Positions 36,330 through 44,926 of a DNA stretch of 64,000 nucleotides are shown here, piece after piece; the first letter of the stretch is position 1; each line of letters begins with the position of its first letter. Location of the stretch: contig NZ_CP037920.1 of the NCBI RefSeq assembly GCF_007748195.1, forward strand, positions 2,605,501-2,669,500. The letters are read 5' to 3'. Made by a program: the position numbers and the translations under genes. The notes beneath the pieces were generated by a model that searched no databases, was not told where the DNA came from, and saw only the letters and a list, made by a program, of their open reading frames with translations. This DNA is from Gimesia aquarii (GTDB lineage: Bacteria > Planctomycetota > Planctomycetia > Planctomycetales > Planctomycetaceae).

Positions 36330-37220
36330 AATTATATAAAAATTCCTGATTAAGAAGTGATCAAAATGGATCTGATAGCTCAGATAAGTGAATTAGTCCT
36401 TTTAAATATTTACTATCTTACTGACTACAATTTTAGAAGATCGCCCAGCTCTATTCAGGAGTGGATAGGGACAGAATGTGAATCCATCCTGCTACGAAAC
36501 CTGGATTCGGTAAGCGAGAGCCTAATGCCAATTATGTTGTAATTCTCTTAATTCTCCAGCAGACATTCTCAGGTGAATCGAACTGATAAACTAGAGTTGC
36601 TATCAACATACAGTGCTTTTCTTTGATGAAGATTCGACACTAGATTAGATTGAGGGAATAGAAAATCAATTAAAATAGGTTCGTCTGAAAACATTGAAAT
36701 GAATAGATATTTAAGAATCATTTTTTCAAAGTTGAAGATCTCATTTTGCGATCAAATCGTTTTATACGGGCATTCAAAATAACGGAGAGTCGGGTTCTTC
36801 GCTTTTTTTAACATATTCTTTCAGTACGATCTTTATTCAGAAAAAGTAGATCGTTAACTCTCATGGGTTCTTGTGGTATTTATCTGACCAACTCTGAAAG
36901 CGAATTCTTTGGTGCATTCTGAGTCATCACAAAATTTGAAACTCACTTAAGTGGCATTATTTATACTCTACTTTTGAGCATAATCATCTTTTACGAATAT
37001 CATACTCTCTTCACACAATCTTTAAATTGCCATATTAGAATCATCAAAATTTCTTAACGAAATTAAACTCTACTCAAAGATTCTGGTGACCATATCAGAA
37101 CTAAATTCAATTGTAAGAAATGCTTCTATCTGATCATGAAACGGAAGAATTATACGTTGTCATAAGACAGTCATCTCTTAGTAACCTATTTATTTAAACT
37201 TATTCAAAGAAGAGGGAACG
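36330..37220. other. Long AT-rich intergenic region before second DUF1559 gene
   Basis: About 890 nt, the longest gap in the window. The one open frame in it (36357-36542, plus) has no ribosome site and no protein character. I see no RNA gene, repeat array or decayed gene. It may hold a long 5' leader for the DUF1559 gene, or an untracked small RNA. Confidence 0.4.
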
Positions 37221-38171
37221 ATGAAGAATCAAAAAGGTTTTACTCTGATTGAACTCCTGGTTGTCATCGCAATTATCGCAATCTTGATTGCGTTATTGTT
37301 GCCAGCAGTCCAACAAGCTCGTGAGGCTGCTCGTCGTAGTAGTTGTAAAAATAATATGAAACAAATTGGACTGGCGTTACATAATTATCACGACGTCTTT
37401 AGTTCATTACCGCCGGGTAGTATCACTTTGCTTAATTCATCCGGAACAACTTACAATGGTCATGGTTGGACTTGGCATGCAAGTATTTTACCTTATATCG
37501 ACCAAGCACCTCTTTATAATCAGATACAAGGACCTGATTCCAGTGGAATGGGCTCGGAGTCTGGTGGTTCAACCAGCACCAAGCAGCGCTTGGCGGGTAG
37601 AACAGCCATTCCTGTATTTCGCTGTCCTTCTCAGCCAGATGCCAGTCGGGGACCTCAGAAAGATTTGTATCAAACTTCAAACTACAACGGAAATATGGGA
37701 ACCCTAATTGGTAGTTCTGGCGACAACTGCTACAGTGGCCCCATAACTACCGCGGCTCAAATGGCAGCACCGGGTGGGTGTATGAACGCCGACGGTGTGT
37801 TTTTCATAAGTAGTAACGTCACCTTTCGTGATGTTACTGATGGCCTCTCAAACACAATCTTTGTCAGTGAGGTCATTGATTCAGGTGGAGACGCCAACAT
37901 GCTCGGTGGTGCAGGTAGCGATCGTAAATATTGCTTTTCTGGTGGGGCTGATAGCAATCCTCCGACTGAGATGACTGAGTACCTTATTGCTGCTGAAAAT
38001 AATGATCCTATCAATTCATATGGTGAAGAAGCAGCGGGCAGCTATCATGTGGGGGGCGCACATTTTGTGCTTGGTGATGGTAGAGTACGATTTCTTTCAG
38101 AGAACATCGATATGGCGACTTATCGAGCGCTCAGCACAAGAGCTAAAAGAGAAACATTAGGTGAATTCTAA
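37221..38171 (+). CDS. DUF1559 protein with type IV pilin-like N-terminus (second copy)
   Basis: A 316-residue paralogue of the protein at 30906. The N-terminus is [13 protein letters not shown] with expected prepilin cleavage after Gly6, followed by the same hydrophobic helix ([19 protein letters not shown]) and [26 protein letters not shown]. The domain ends [20 protein letters not shown] and closes with LGEF, while the first copy closes with IGEF. The mid-domain [17 protein letters not shown] matches RIRDIIDGTSNTILVGE in copy one. AGAGGGA precedes the ATG. It is followed by an intrinsic terminator, then a small lipoprotein gene. Role unknown; probably an inner-membrane or pseudopilin-like structural protein. 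Confidence 0.93.
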   Translation: MKNQKGFTLIELLVVIAIIAILIALLLPAVQQAREAARRSSCKNNMKQIGLALHNYHDVFSSLPPGSITLLNSSGTTYNGHGWTWHASILPYIDQAPLYNQIQGPDSSGMGSESGGSTSTKQRLAGRTAIPVFRCPSQPDASRGPQKDLYQTSNYNGNMGTLIGSSGDNCYSGPITTAAQMAAPGGCMNADGVFFISSNVTFRDVTDGLSNTIFVSEVIDSGGDANMLGGAGSDRKYCFSGGADSNPPTEMTEYLIAAENNDPINSYGEEAAGSYHVGGAHFVLGDGRVRFLSENIDMATYRALSTRAKRETLGEF

Positions 38172-38189
38172 AATTACAACACCACAATC

Positions 38190-38223
38190 AAACTGCGTTG
38201 CGAAACAGCGACGCAGTTTTTTT
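38190..38223 (+). terminator. Intrinsic terminator after second DUF1559 gene
   Basis: Stem AAACTGCGT (38190-38198) / ACGCAGTTT (38211-38219) with T-run to 38223. Because it lies between the DUF1559 gene and its lipoprotein partner, it may reduce expression of the lipoprotein rather than end all transcription. Confidence 0.85.
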
Positions 38224-38236
38224 ATGAATCAGGGTT

Positions 38237-38704
38237 ATGAAAAGGTCAGTAGAAATTATGGAAATTAAGAAAACGTTTTTTTTAATGTTTACCTATTTGG
38301 TTCTCTGTGTATGTGCCTTTGGCTGCGGCGGGCCAGCAAGTGATCAACCCGACCTGGGGTTGGTAAAAGGTGTTATCACGTTTGATGGGACACCACTTGC
38401 TAGAGCAACCGTCACCTTTCTTCCCGACTCTGGTCGCAGGGCGATTGCAACTACTGATGCAGAGGGAAAATATGAATTAATCTACATCCGGGATACTCCG
38501 GGATGTAAAATAGGCCACAATAAAGTCGCCATTACTACTTTGACCGAAGGGGAAGATGAAGTTGAACAGGAAGGTGATGATGCTCAGGTGGAGATCAAAT
38601 CAGTGAAGGAGAAGATTCCTGCAAAGTATAATACCAAGACTGAACTTGAGGCAGATGTCAAAGCAGGAGAGAACACGTTTGATTTCAACCTGACTGGACT
38701 TTAA
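38237..38704 (+). CDS. Small lipoprotein with carboxypeptidase-regulatory-like domain (second copy)
   Basis: A 155-residue lipoprotein with the same layout as the protein at 32099: a signal peptide ending in the lipobox AFGC, GLVKGVITFDGTPLARATVTFLPD, then DAEGKYELIYIRDTPGCKIGHNKVAITT, an acidic linker (GEDEVEQEGDDAQVE), and IPAKYNTKTELEADV. Two starts are possible (38237 or 38258); the first has CAGGG-like sequence upstream and the second gives a more ordinary signal peptide. It lies 14 nt after an intrinsic terminator. Function unknown; the family is common beside DUF1559 genes in planctomycetes. Confidence 0.88.
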   Translation: MKRSVEIMEIKKTFFLMFTYLVLCVCAFGCGGPASDQPDLGLVKGVITFDGTPLARATVTFLPDSGRRAIATTDAEGKYELIYIRDTPGCKIGHNKVAITTLTEGEDEVEQEGDDAQVEIKSVKEKIPAKYNTKTELEADVKAGENTFDFNLTGL

Positions 38705-38848
38705 TTTCAATTGTCATGCAGTAGTTCTATTTGTGATTGACGATAAAGAAATTCGAAGAAGAAAATGAGGTGAAATCTTTTCGTGGCTTTGGTAATCTGG
38801 ATATGTAAATTAAATTATTTACTTAAAAATCCAGAAAAAGAGGCCAAT

Positions 38849-40339
38849 ATGCGAATGAATGTGGTTAATAAAATTGTGCTGTCAGTTTGCTGTCTATTGG
38901 CGATCCGGGCGTTTCAAATACAAAATAGCTGGGCTGATGAAGGACCAACTAACGGCTTGAGTTCATCTCAACGGACGGCTGTAGATGATGTCACTCATCG
39001 ATCTGATGAATTGAAGGCAGTTAATCATGCGATCTGGAATTTCGCGGAAATCGGTTTAGAGGAAACGAAATCGTCACAGTTGCTGATTGATAAATTAAAA
39101 CAAGCGGGATTTCGTGTCAAAAGTGGTGTATCTGATATGCCGACGGCTTTTGTGGCCAGTTACGGCAGTGGTAAACCGATTATCGGAATTTTAGCTGAGT
39201 ATGATGCCCTTCCTGGCTTGTCTCAAAAAACAGTGGCTTATCGCGAGCCCCAGGTAGAAGGGGGAGCAGGGCATGCTTGTGGGCATAGCGGTTTGGGAAC
39301 AGCTGCTTTGGGAGCGGCTCTCGCGGTTAAAAAAACGATCGATGAGCACAAGCTTAAAGGCACCGTTCGATTGTATGGTACACCGGCTGAGGAAACCGGT
39401 CTAGGCAAGGTCTATATGTTACTGGATGGGCAGTTTAAAGATCTGGATATTGCATTGCATTGGCATCCTTCTTCTAAAACGAACGTGCATTTAGGAAGTT
39501 CGAAAGCTTTGGTTTCCGTCAAATTTACATTCACCGGGCTGCCTGCACATGCTTCGGTTAGTCCGGAAAGTGGTGTGAGCGCCTTGGATGCTGTCGAGTT
39601 AATGAATACCGGTGTCAATTTTATGCGGGAGCATGTTAAAGAAGATGCGCGGATGCACTATGTGATTATTGATGGAGGTGGCCAGCCGAATGTCGTTCCG
39701 GCTAAAGCGACTGTCTGGTATTATGTGCGGGCCAATTCTCACGAAGATCTGGAGAGAAACTTTAAATGGGTGGTTGATATCGCCAAAGGTGCTGCACTGA
39801 TGACGCGAACCAAACTCAAAGCATACGTCGATACAGATAATCATGAGTTGATACCCAACACGCCACTTTCAGAATTGATCCACAAAAAATTGACGGCAAT
39901 TGGGCCTCCCGAATTTTCGGAAGAGGAAAAACAATTTGCACGCCGGATTCAACAGCCATTGATTGATAAATTTGGTCAGGACTTTCCTGTGGCGATTGAT
40001 AACCGGATTCATTCACTACTCGAATCCAAAACTTCAACAAAAGGTTCTACCGATGTGGGAGATATCAGTTGGCATATTCCCACTGGTGGGTTGCGTACTA
40101 CCTGCTTTGCGGCAGGTAATCCCGGTCATAGTTGGCAGAATGTGGCCTGTATCGGTTCTTCAATAGGTGATAAAGGAATTATCTATGCTGCCCAGGCATT
40201 AGCTGCTACAACAGTTGAACTGATGGAGAATCCAGCTCTGGTAACAGCGGCCAAAGCAGACTTTGATCAACGGATGCAAAAACGGAAATACATCACTTTG
40301 ATTCCGAAAGGACAAAAGCCGCCCGTTAAAATTAAATAG
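38849..40339 (+). CDS. Exported M20-family amidohydrolase (AbgB/p-aminobenzoyl-glutamate hydrolase-like)
   Basis: A 496-residue metallo-amidohydrolase of the M20D group. ATG 38849 with AGAGG upstream begins a signal peptide (VNKIVLSVCCLLAIRAF); a GTG 22 codons earlier is less likely. Zinc-site motifs are GILAEYDALPG, GHACGHSGLG (first metal ligands), GTPAEETGLGK (catalytic Glu) and DIALHWHPS, with the dimerisation-domain signature FTGLPAHAS and late CFAAGNPGHSW. Such enzymes cleave amide bonds of N-acyl or aminobenzoyl-glutamate-type substrates. The periplasmic location follows from the signal peptide. It converges on the pcm gene with a 12-nt gap. Confidence 0.9.
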   Translation: MRMNVVNKIVLSVCCLLAIRAFQIQNSWADEGPTNGLSSSQRTAVDDVTHRSDELKAVNHAIWNFAEIGLEETKSSQLLIDKLKQAGFRVKSGVSDMPTAFVASYGSGKPIIGILAEYDALPGLSQKTVAYREPQVEGGAGHACGHSGLGTAALGAALAVKKTIDEHKLKGTVRLYGTPAEETGLGKVYMLLDGQFKDLDIALHWHPSSKTNVHLGSSKALVSVKFTFTGLPAHASVSPESGVSALDAVELMNTGVNFMREHVKEDARMHYVIIDGGGQPNVVPAKATVWYYVRANSHEDLERNFKWVVDIAKGAALMTRTKLKAYVDTDNHELIPNTPLSELIHKKLTAIGPPEFSEEEKQFARRIQQPLIDKFGQDFPVAIDNRIHSLLESKTSTKGSTDVGDISWHIPTGGLRTTCFAAGNPGHSWQNVACIGSSIGDKGIIYAAQALAATTVELMENPALVTAAKADFDQRMQKRKYITLIPKGQKPPVKIK

Positions 40340-40351
40340 TGAGTGGCAATG

Positions 40352-41026
40352 TCAGACAGGCCATCCATATTCTCCAATCAAGGGGACAAAAGCGAATGCT
40401 CCCAGGTTTTCCTCGGATAGTTTACCATTCTTTAGCGTAAACCGATACATCGTTTGACCAGCATGTTCTGTTCCGATGGGGATGATGATTCTACCTCCTT
40501 CCTTTAGCTGGTTGAGGTAGGGGGAGGGTAATGATTCTGCTCCCGCTGTTACAATGATGGCATCAAAGGGAGCCGCTTCTAATACCCCTAATGTACCATC
40601 GTTAGAGTAGACGTGTACATTCAAAAAACCAAGACGGCGTAACCGTTCGAATGCCTGTTGTGCTAATTCTGGTATCCGTTCGATGGTATGAACCTCGTGA
40701 GCCAGCAAAGATAAAACGGCAGCGCCGTACCCTGATCCACTACCAACTTCTAACACGCTTTCATCACCATTCAATTGAGCGGCTTCACACATAAAGGCGA
40801 CGGTAAACGGTTGAGAAATCGTCTGGTTACAATCAATGGGTAAGGCACAATCGTTATAGCTAAACGTCTTTTTTTCAGGTGAAACGAATTCCTCACGAGG
40901 AACATGGCTCATTGCATCCAGGACGCGGCGATCGCTAACACCCCGAGACACGAGTTGAGTTGCCACCATTTTTTGTCGTGCTTCATTCCATTGATTCGTG
41001 TTTTGCTTATATGTTGAATTTTCCAT
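40352..41026 (-). CDS. pcm: Protein-L-isoaspartate O-methyltransferase
   Basis: A 224-residue SAM-dependent methyltransferase that repairs isoaspartyl residues in aged proteins. The family motifs are present in order: RVLDAMSHVPREEFV, YNDCALPI with the TISQPFTVA substrate loop, SAM motif I VLEVGSGSGYGAAVLS, a motif II-like TIERIPELAQQA, the DGTLG strand, FDAIIVTAGAESLP, LKEGGRIIIPIG. The length is usual. It sits downstream of a CBS-domain gene on the same strand (30-nt gap) and may share its mRNA. Confidence 0.95.
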   Translation of the reverse strand: MENSTYKQNTNQWNEARQKMVATQLVSRGVSDRRVLDAMSHVPREEFVSPEKKTFSYNDCALPIDCNQTISQPFTVAFMCEAAQLNGDESVLEVGSGSGYGAAVLSLLAHEVHTIERIPELAQQAFERLRRLGFLNVHVYSNDGTLGVLEAAPFDAIIVTAGAESLPSPYLNQLKEGGRIIIPIGTEHAGQTMYRFTLKNGKLSEENLGAFAFVPLIGEYGWPV

Positions 41027-41056
41027 GCTGAACGGACTCGATTAACGCATTGAATT

Positions 41057-41494
41057 TTAAGATTGAGCCAAACTTTCTGGGCTTTCCTTCCGAATCAAAT
41101 TTCCAATTTCCGTAAATTCAGAACAGAGTAGTTCCAGAATGTCATCTAGTGAGACAACACCGATTAGCTTTCCTGCTGCATCTACAACAGGTAATCGACG
41201 AAATCCACCCGCCCGCATTTTTGAGAGTGCTATTTCAATCGAAGTTTCTTCAGTTACATTGTATGGAAATTGAGTCATGATCTCGGAGACGAGTGTTTGG
41301 ATCGGATCGCGTCCTTTAGCCACAACACGGAGAGCCAGATCGCGATCTGTTATCATACCAGTGGGATGCGATTCTTCATCTAGAACGACAAGCGTTCCTA
41401 CATTACGCGCATTCATTCGCTCTGCAGCGATCTGAACCGATTCGTATGCATCTACTAAATCAACTTCCCGAGTGCAAATTCGTCCAACGGTCAT
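41057..41494 (-). CDS. Two-CBS-domain protein
   Basis: A 145-residue protein made of two CBS motifs, about residues 1-60 (VGRICTREVDLVDAYESVQIAAERM ... GMITDRDLALR) and 70-130 (VSEIMTQFPYNVTEETSIEIALSKM ... GVVSLDDILELL). CBS pairs bind adenine nucleotides or related ligands and act as energy-state sensors. The ATG at 41494 is chosen because AAGGAG lies 8 nt upstream; the frame is open 19 codons further. There is no attached catalytic domain. It is probably cotranscribed with pcm, which starts 30 nt downstream. Confidence 0.9.
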   Translation of the reverse strand: MTVGRICTREVDLVDAYESVQIAAERMNARNVGTLVVLDEESHPTGMITDRDLALRVVAKGRDPIQTLVSEIMTQFPYNVTEETSIEIALSKMRAGGFRRLPVVDAAGKLIGVVSLDDILELLCSEFTEIGNLIRKESPESLAQS

Positions 41495-41810
41495 GGTTTT
41501 GCTCCTTAAATTCAATGTTGTTTCAAGCATTACACTGAAAATGTTAAACAAAAGCTTCAGGTCCTTGTACGAGACTTCGCGAATATTTTCACTTCGTCAT
41601 GACAGTGCCCCAGATTATTTCTTCAACATAACCAGAGAAATGAGGCGTGTAAATACCTTGGGTATAGTTTATGGTCCGTGTCATGTCCTAGGGGATTTCC
41701 CCATTAAACTTTGCCTCAATTCCTGATTACTTGTGTTGAAAGAGAATTGTATTTTGATGTAATCAGGAAAAGGACTGTAAGGCTTAACTTTGTAAAGAAA
41801 GGAACTGAAT
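41495..41810. other. Divergent intergenic region
   Basis: About 316 nt between the CBS gene (minus) and a small plus-strand gene. It contains an AAAGGAAC ribosome site for the latter; no other feature stands out. Confidence 0.35.
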
Positions 41811-42062
41811 ATGACCTTAACTGCAGAACAACAAATGGAACATATTGGTGAAACAAAAGGATGTGCAGATCACGATCATGATGTAATACACGAACTCAGC
41901 AAGAGGTTAGATTCCCTTTGGCGTTGTGATCAATATATTGCCAATGCAAAGGGGCATTCTGAGTTGGAAGGATTTTGGAAGGATATTAAAAGTCAGGAAG
42001 AGGAGAACATCAGTCGTATGAAAGAAATTCTGGCCGACCACATTGATAAAGGGTGTTTTTAA
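41811..42062 (+). CDS. Small hypothetical protein, His/Asp-rich helical
   Basis: An 83-residue protein that looks genuinely coded: AAGGAAC lies 8 nt upstream of the ATG and the composition is helical and charged (HELSKRLDSLWRCDQYIANA ... EEENISRMKEILADHI). It has a CADHDHDVIHE stretch and a C-terminal Cys, which could bind a metal, but this is a guess. No family recognised. It is followed by a 168-nt gap and then a zinc alcohol dehydrogenase gene. Confidence 0.6.
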   Translation: MTLTAEQQMEHIGETKGCADHDHDVIHELSKRLDSLWRCDQYIANAKGHSELEGFWKDIKSQEEENISRMKEILADHIDKGCF

Positions 42063-42213
42063 GTAAAATTTTGATTTCATGTCGTACAAATAAATAATGA
42101 ATTACATGGGAGAAAATACTCAAACTCTCATAATGATTATTAATTGCGGTTGGATGGCAAAAGAGATCGGAATATAAAAAAAGAACTTTAAAACTCATCA
42201 ATTAGGATCGATG

Positions 42214-42231
42214 TTGGAGAATATCCTCCAA
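42214..42231 (+). promoter_or_regulatory. Small inverted repeat over the ribosome-binding region of the zinc-ADH gene
   Basis: TTGGAG (42214-42219) can pair with CTCCAA (42226-42231), a 6-bp stem with a 6-nt loop that includes the GGAG ribosome site and reaches the A of the ATG. It could reduce translation, but such short hairpins are also common by chance. Confidence 0.4.
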
Positions 42232-43235
42232 TGAAAGCCATGATATTAAGTCGGAGAGTTCCTATTAGTAGTTCTCCTCTTTCACTGGTAGACGTCCCTG
42301 TTCCTGAACCTGCTCTAAACGAGATATTGATCAGTGTAAAATGTTGCGCAATTTGTCGCACTGATTTGCATGTAATTGAGGGCGATTTGCCAAAAGCGAA
42401 ATCTCCTGTCATTCCTGGTCATCAAATTGTTGGGACCGTGGTGAAAGCAGGGAGGAACAGTCAACGTTTTCAAGCCGGCGATTGTGTTGGAATTGCCTGG
42501 CTTCGTAGCACCTGTGGTATATGCTCATTTTGTCAATCCGGAAGAGAGAACCTTTGTGAATCGTCTTATTTTACAGGTTATCATGCCGATGGCGGATTTG
42601 CTGAATTCGCTGTAATACATGAAGATTATGCCTATCCAATTCCTGAAACGTTCAGCCATTTCGAGGCGACTCCTTTACTTTGTGCAGGGATTATTGGTTA
42701 TCGAGCTTTGCAACGGAGTGAATTAAAATCTGGTGAACGTTTGGGGATTTACGGGTTCGGTTCCAGTGCCCATGTGGTAATCCAGATTGCCTTGCATCGT
42801 GGTTGTGAAGTCTTTGTCGTGACGCGCGGAGAAAAACATCGTCAATTAGCACGTGCTATGGGCGCAGCCTGGGTGGGTGAAAGGGCGGATCAAATGCCTG
42901 TCAAAGTGCACTCTGCCATTGTTTTCGCTCCGGCAGGTGAACTGGTTCCCGTTGCATTGAAGTCTCTGGAAAAGGGAGGCACTCTCTCTTTAGCGGGAAT
43001 TTATATGTCGGATATTCCTCAATTGAATTATGAGGAAACGTTGTTTTATGAACGAAACCTGCGATCAGTTACAGCGAATACGCGACTGGACGGACAAGCA
43101 CTTCTACAGGAAGCGGCCCAAATTCCAATACGACCTCATATTACAACTTATCCCTTGCAGGATGCTAACCAGGCATTAATGGATTTAAAAAATGATCAAA
43201 TCAATGGAACGGGTGTTTTGGTAGTAGAATCGTAA
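42231..43235 (+). CDS. Zinc-dependent alcohol dehydrogenase (MDR family)
   Basis: A 334-residue medium-chain dehydrogenase. The catalytic zinc motif is CAICRTDLH, with PGHQIVGTV (GHE-type, with Gln instead of Glu). The structural zinc lobe is TCGICSFCQSGRENLC, with four Cys. The nucleotide-binding loop is GIYGFGSSAHVVIQIA. The enzyme interconverts alcohols and aldehydes/ketones with NAD(P). Its N-terminus, MKAMILSRRVPI, and its organisation resemble the zinc-ADH branch found in acidobacteria and Mycobacterium (adhA-like). The substrate is not evident. A short inverted repeat overlaps its ribosome site. Confidence 0.92.
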   Translation: MKAMILSRRVPISSSPLSLVDVPVPEPALNEILISVKCCAICRTDLHVIEGDLPKAKSPVIPGHQIVGTVVKAGRNSQRFQAGDCVGIAWLRSTCGICSFCQSGRENLCESSYFTGYHADGGFAEFAVIHEDYAYPIPETFSHFEATPLLCAGIIGYRALQRSELKSGERLGIYGFGSSAHVVIQIALHRGCEVFVVTRGEKHRQLARAMGAAWVGERADQMPVKVHSAIVFAPAGELVPVALKSLEKGGTLSLAGIYMSDIPQLNYEETLFYERNLRSVTANTRLDGQALLQEAAQIPIRPHITTYPLQDANQALMDLKNDQINGTGVLVVES

Positions 43236-43371
43236 TTAGTCTCAGTTTCTATCGCATTTTCAGGTTGATTTACTGTGTACAAGCCTCTGAGAACGTGTCA
43301 AACTTTTAAAGAATATACTTGTCATGTTTTAAATCAGTGAATTGTTATTCTTGTTTAAGAATCCTTGTAAA

Positions 43372-44853
43372 ATGCTGTTTAAGAATATTCGTTTCTGTTT
43401 GCAGATCTTTGTTTTGATATTCCTTTACTTGGTCCTGCCTGTCGATGCACTAGAGTCAAAGTCCGGGCAGCGTCCTAATGTGTTGTTTATCGCCATTGAT
43501 GATTTACGGACTGAACTGGGATGTTATGGACTTTCCTATGTTCAGAGCCCATCGTTGGATCAATTAGCTTCAGAAGGAGTCTTATTTACGAATCACTTTG
43601 TGCAAGTTCCTACCTGCGGCGCCTCGCGCTTTGCTTTATTGACGGGACGCAGTCCGATGCAATCAGGGGTGACTCGCAGTAATCAAGCATTTTATCGTGG
43701 AAAATCAGCGCTTTCTACGAGTCAGACTAAAGGGGCGCAGACACTACCAGAACTGTTTCGTCGAAGTGGTTATCTTACAACGTGTATCGGAAAAATTTCA
43801 CATACGGCCGACGGTCGTGTCTTTGAATATAATGGAAGCGGGGATGGCCGTATTGAGTTACCCTATGCTTGGGATAAGCTGGCTACTCCCTTTGGTTCCT
43901 GGAAAAGAGGCTGGGGAATATTTTTTGCTTATGCGAATGGCCAGAGCCGCGAAGATGGAAGCGGAATTCGTGACTTGATGGAATTCAACGTTGAGCATGA
44001 TGAAGATCTTCCTGATGGTTTACTCGCTCGACAGGCAATCCAGGAACTAAGAGCAATGAAACAACAGCAGAAGCCTTTCTTTATGGGGCTTGGTTTTTTC
44101 AAACCACATCTTCCATTCGTCGCACCCAAAAAAGATTGGGAGGCGATGTCTCGTGTGAATATTCCACCTGCACCTCATCCGGAAAAGATCAGTTCTGCCT
44201 ACTGGCACAAGAGTGGTGAATTTTACAATTACAATATGGAATTTAAAAAAACACGCCCTTTGGCTGAACCGGCACGCCTTAAAACACGACGTGCTTACTT
44301 GGCATGTGTGCGTTATGTTGATCGACAAGTGGGTAAGGTACTCAGGGAATTGGATGAATTGGGACTCAGTGAGAACACAATTGTAGTTGTCTGGGGGGAT
44401 CATGGATGGTTTCTGGGAGATTCCGCACTCTGGGCCAAGCATGCCCCATTTGAACGTGCTTTGAAAAGTACATTGATGGTTCGTGCGCCTGGAGTTTCTC
44501 AGGCGGGGTTGAAATCAGCGGCATTAGTCGAAAGCATTGATCTCTATCCAACACTTATTGAGCTTTGTCAGCCTACCTTTCAGAAGACTCAATATCCATT
44601 GGATGGTCTTAGTTTGAAACCGATCCTGACCGGATCTAAAACAACGGTACGCGATGCTTCGTTAAGCTATTGGAATTCAGCGATTAGCGTGCGTACAAAA
44701 ACACATCGCTTAATCACCACTACCAAAAATGGGAAGCCAACAAAAAATGAGCTTTATGATGTTTCAAAAACTCCCGACCCGATTGAGAATCTCGCAGACG
44801 AACAGCCAACTACTGTTGAAAGGTTATTAAAATTCATTCCTGCTAAGAAATAA
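43372..44853 (+). CDS. Sulfatase, iduronate-2-sulfatase-like (one-cysteine type)
   Basis: A 493-residue exported type I sulfatase. ATG 43372 is chosen because a signal peptide follows (IRFCLQIFVLIFLYLVLPVDA). The active-site motif is TCGASRFALLTGR: the Cys is converted to formylglycine, and the Ala in the third position (CxAxR, where most have CxPxR) is seen in many iduronate-2-sulfatase-like planctomycete enzymes. Metal ligands are IAIDDLRTEL near residue 45 and VVVWGDHGWFLGD. It hydrolyses sulphate esters in extracellular sulphated polysaccharides. An FGE activator is required but not in the window. Confidence 0.93.
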   Translation: MLFKNIRFCLQIFVLIFLYLVLPVDALESKSGQRPNVLFIAIDDLRTELGCYGLSYVQSPSLDQLASEGVLFTNHFVQVPTCGASRFALLTGRSPMQSGVTRSNQAFYRGKSALSTSQTKGAQTLPELFRRSGYLTTCIGKISHTADGRVFEYNGSGDGRIELPYAWDKLATPFGSWKRGWGIFFAYANGQSREDGSGIRDLMEFNVEHDEDLPDGLLARQAIQELRAMKQQQKPFFMGLGFFKPHLPFVAPKKDWEAMSRVNIPPAPHPEKISSAYWHKSGEFYNYNMEFKKTRPLAEPARLKTRRAYLACVRYVDRQVGKVLRELDELGLSENTIVVVWGDHGWFLGDSALWAKHAPFERALKSTLMVRAPGVSQAGLKSAALVESIDLYPTLIELCQPTFQKTQYPLDGLSLKPILTGSKTTVRDASLSYWNSAISVRTKTHRLITTTKNGKPTKNELYDVSKTPDPIENLADEQPTTVERLLKFIPAKK

Positions 44854-44926
44854 ACTATTTGTCCCCGAAGTGGGTTTTTAGATATGGTTCAATTGCAATA
44901 AGCTGGCAGAGGTCTTGGTCATGGAT

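Noticed and set aside
36357-36542. 61-residue plus-strand ORF in the long gap
   Set aside because: No ribosome site and no protein-like pattern.
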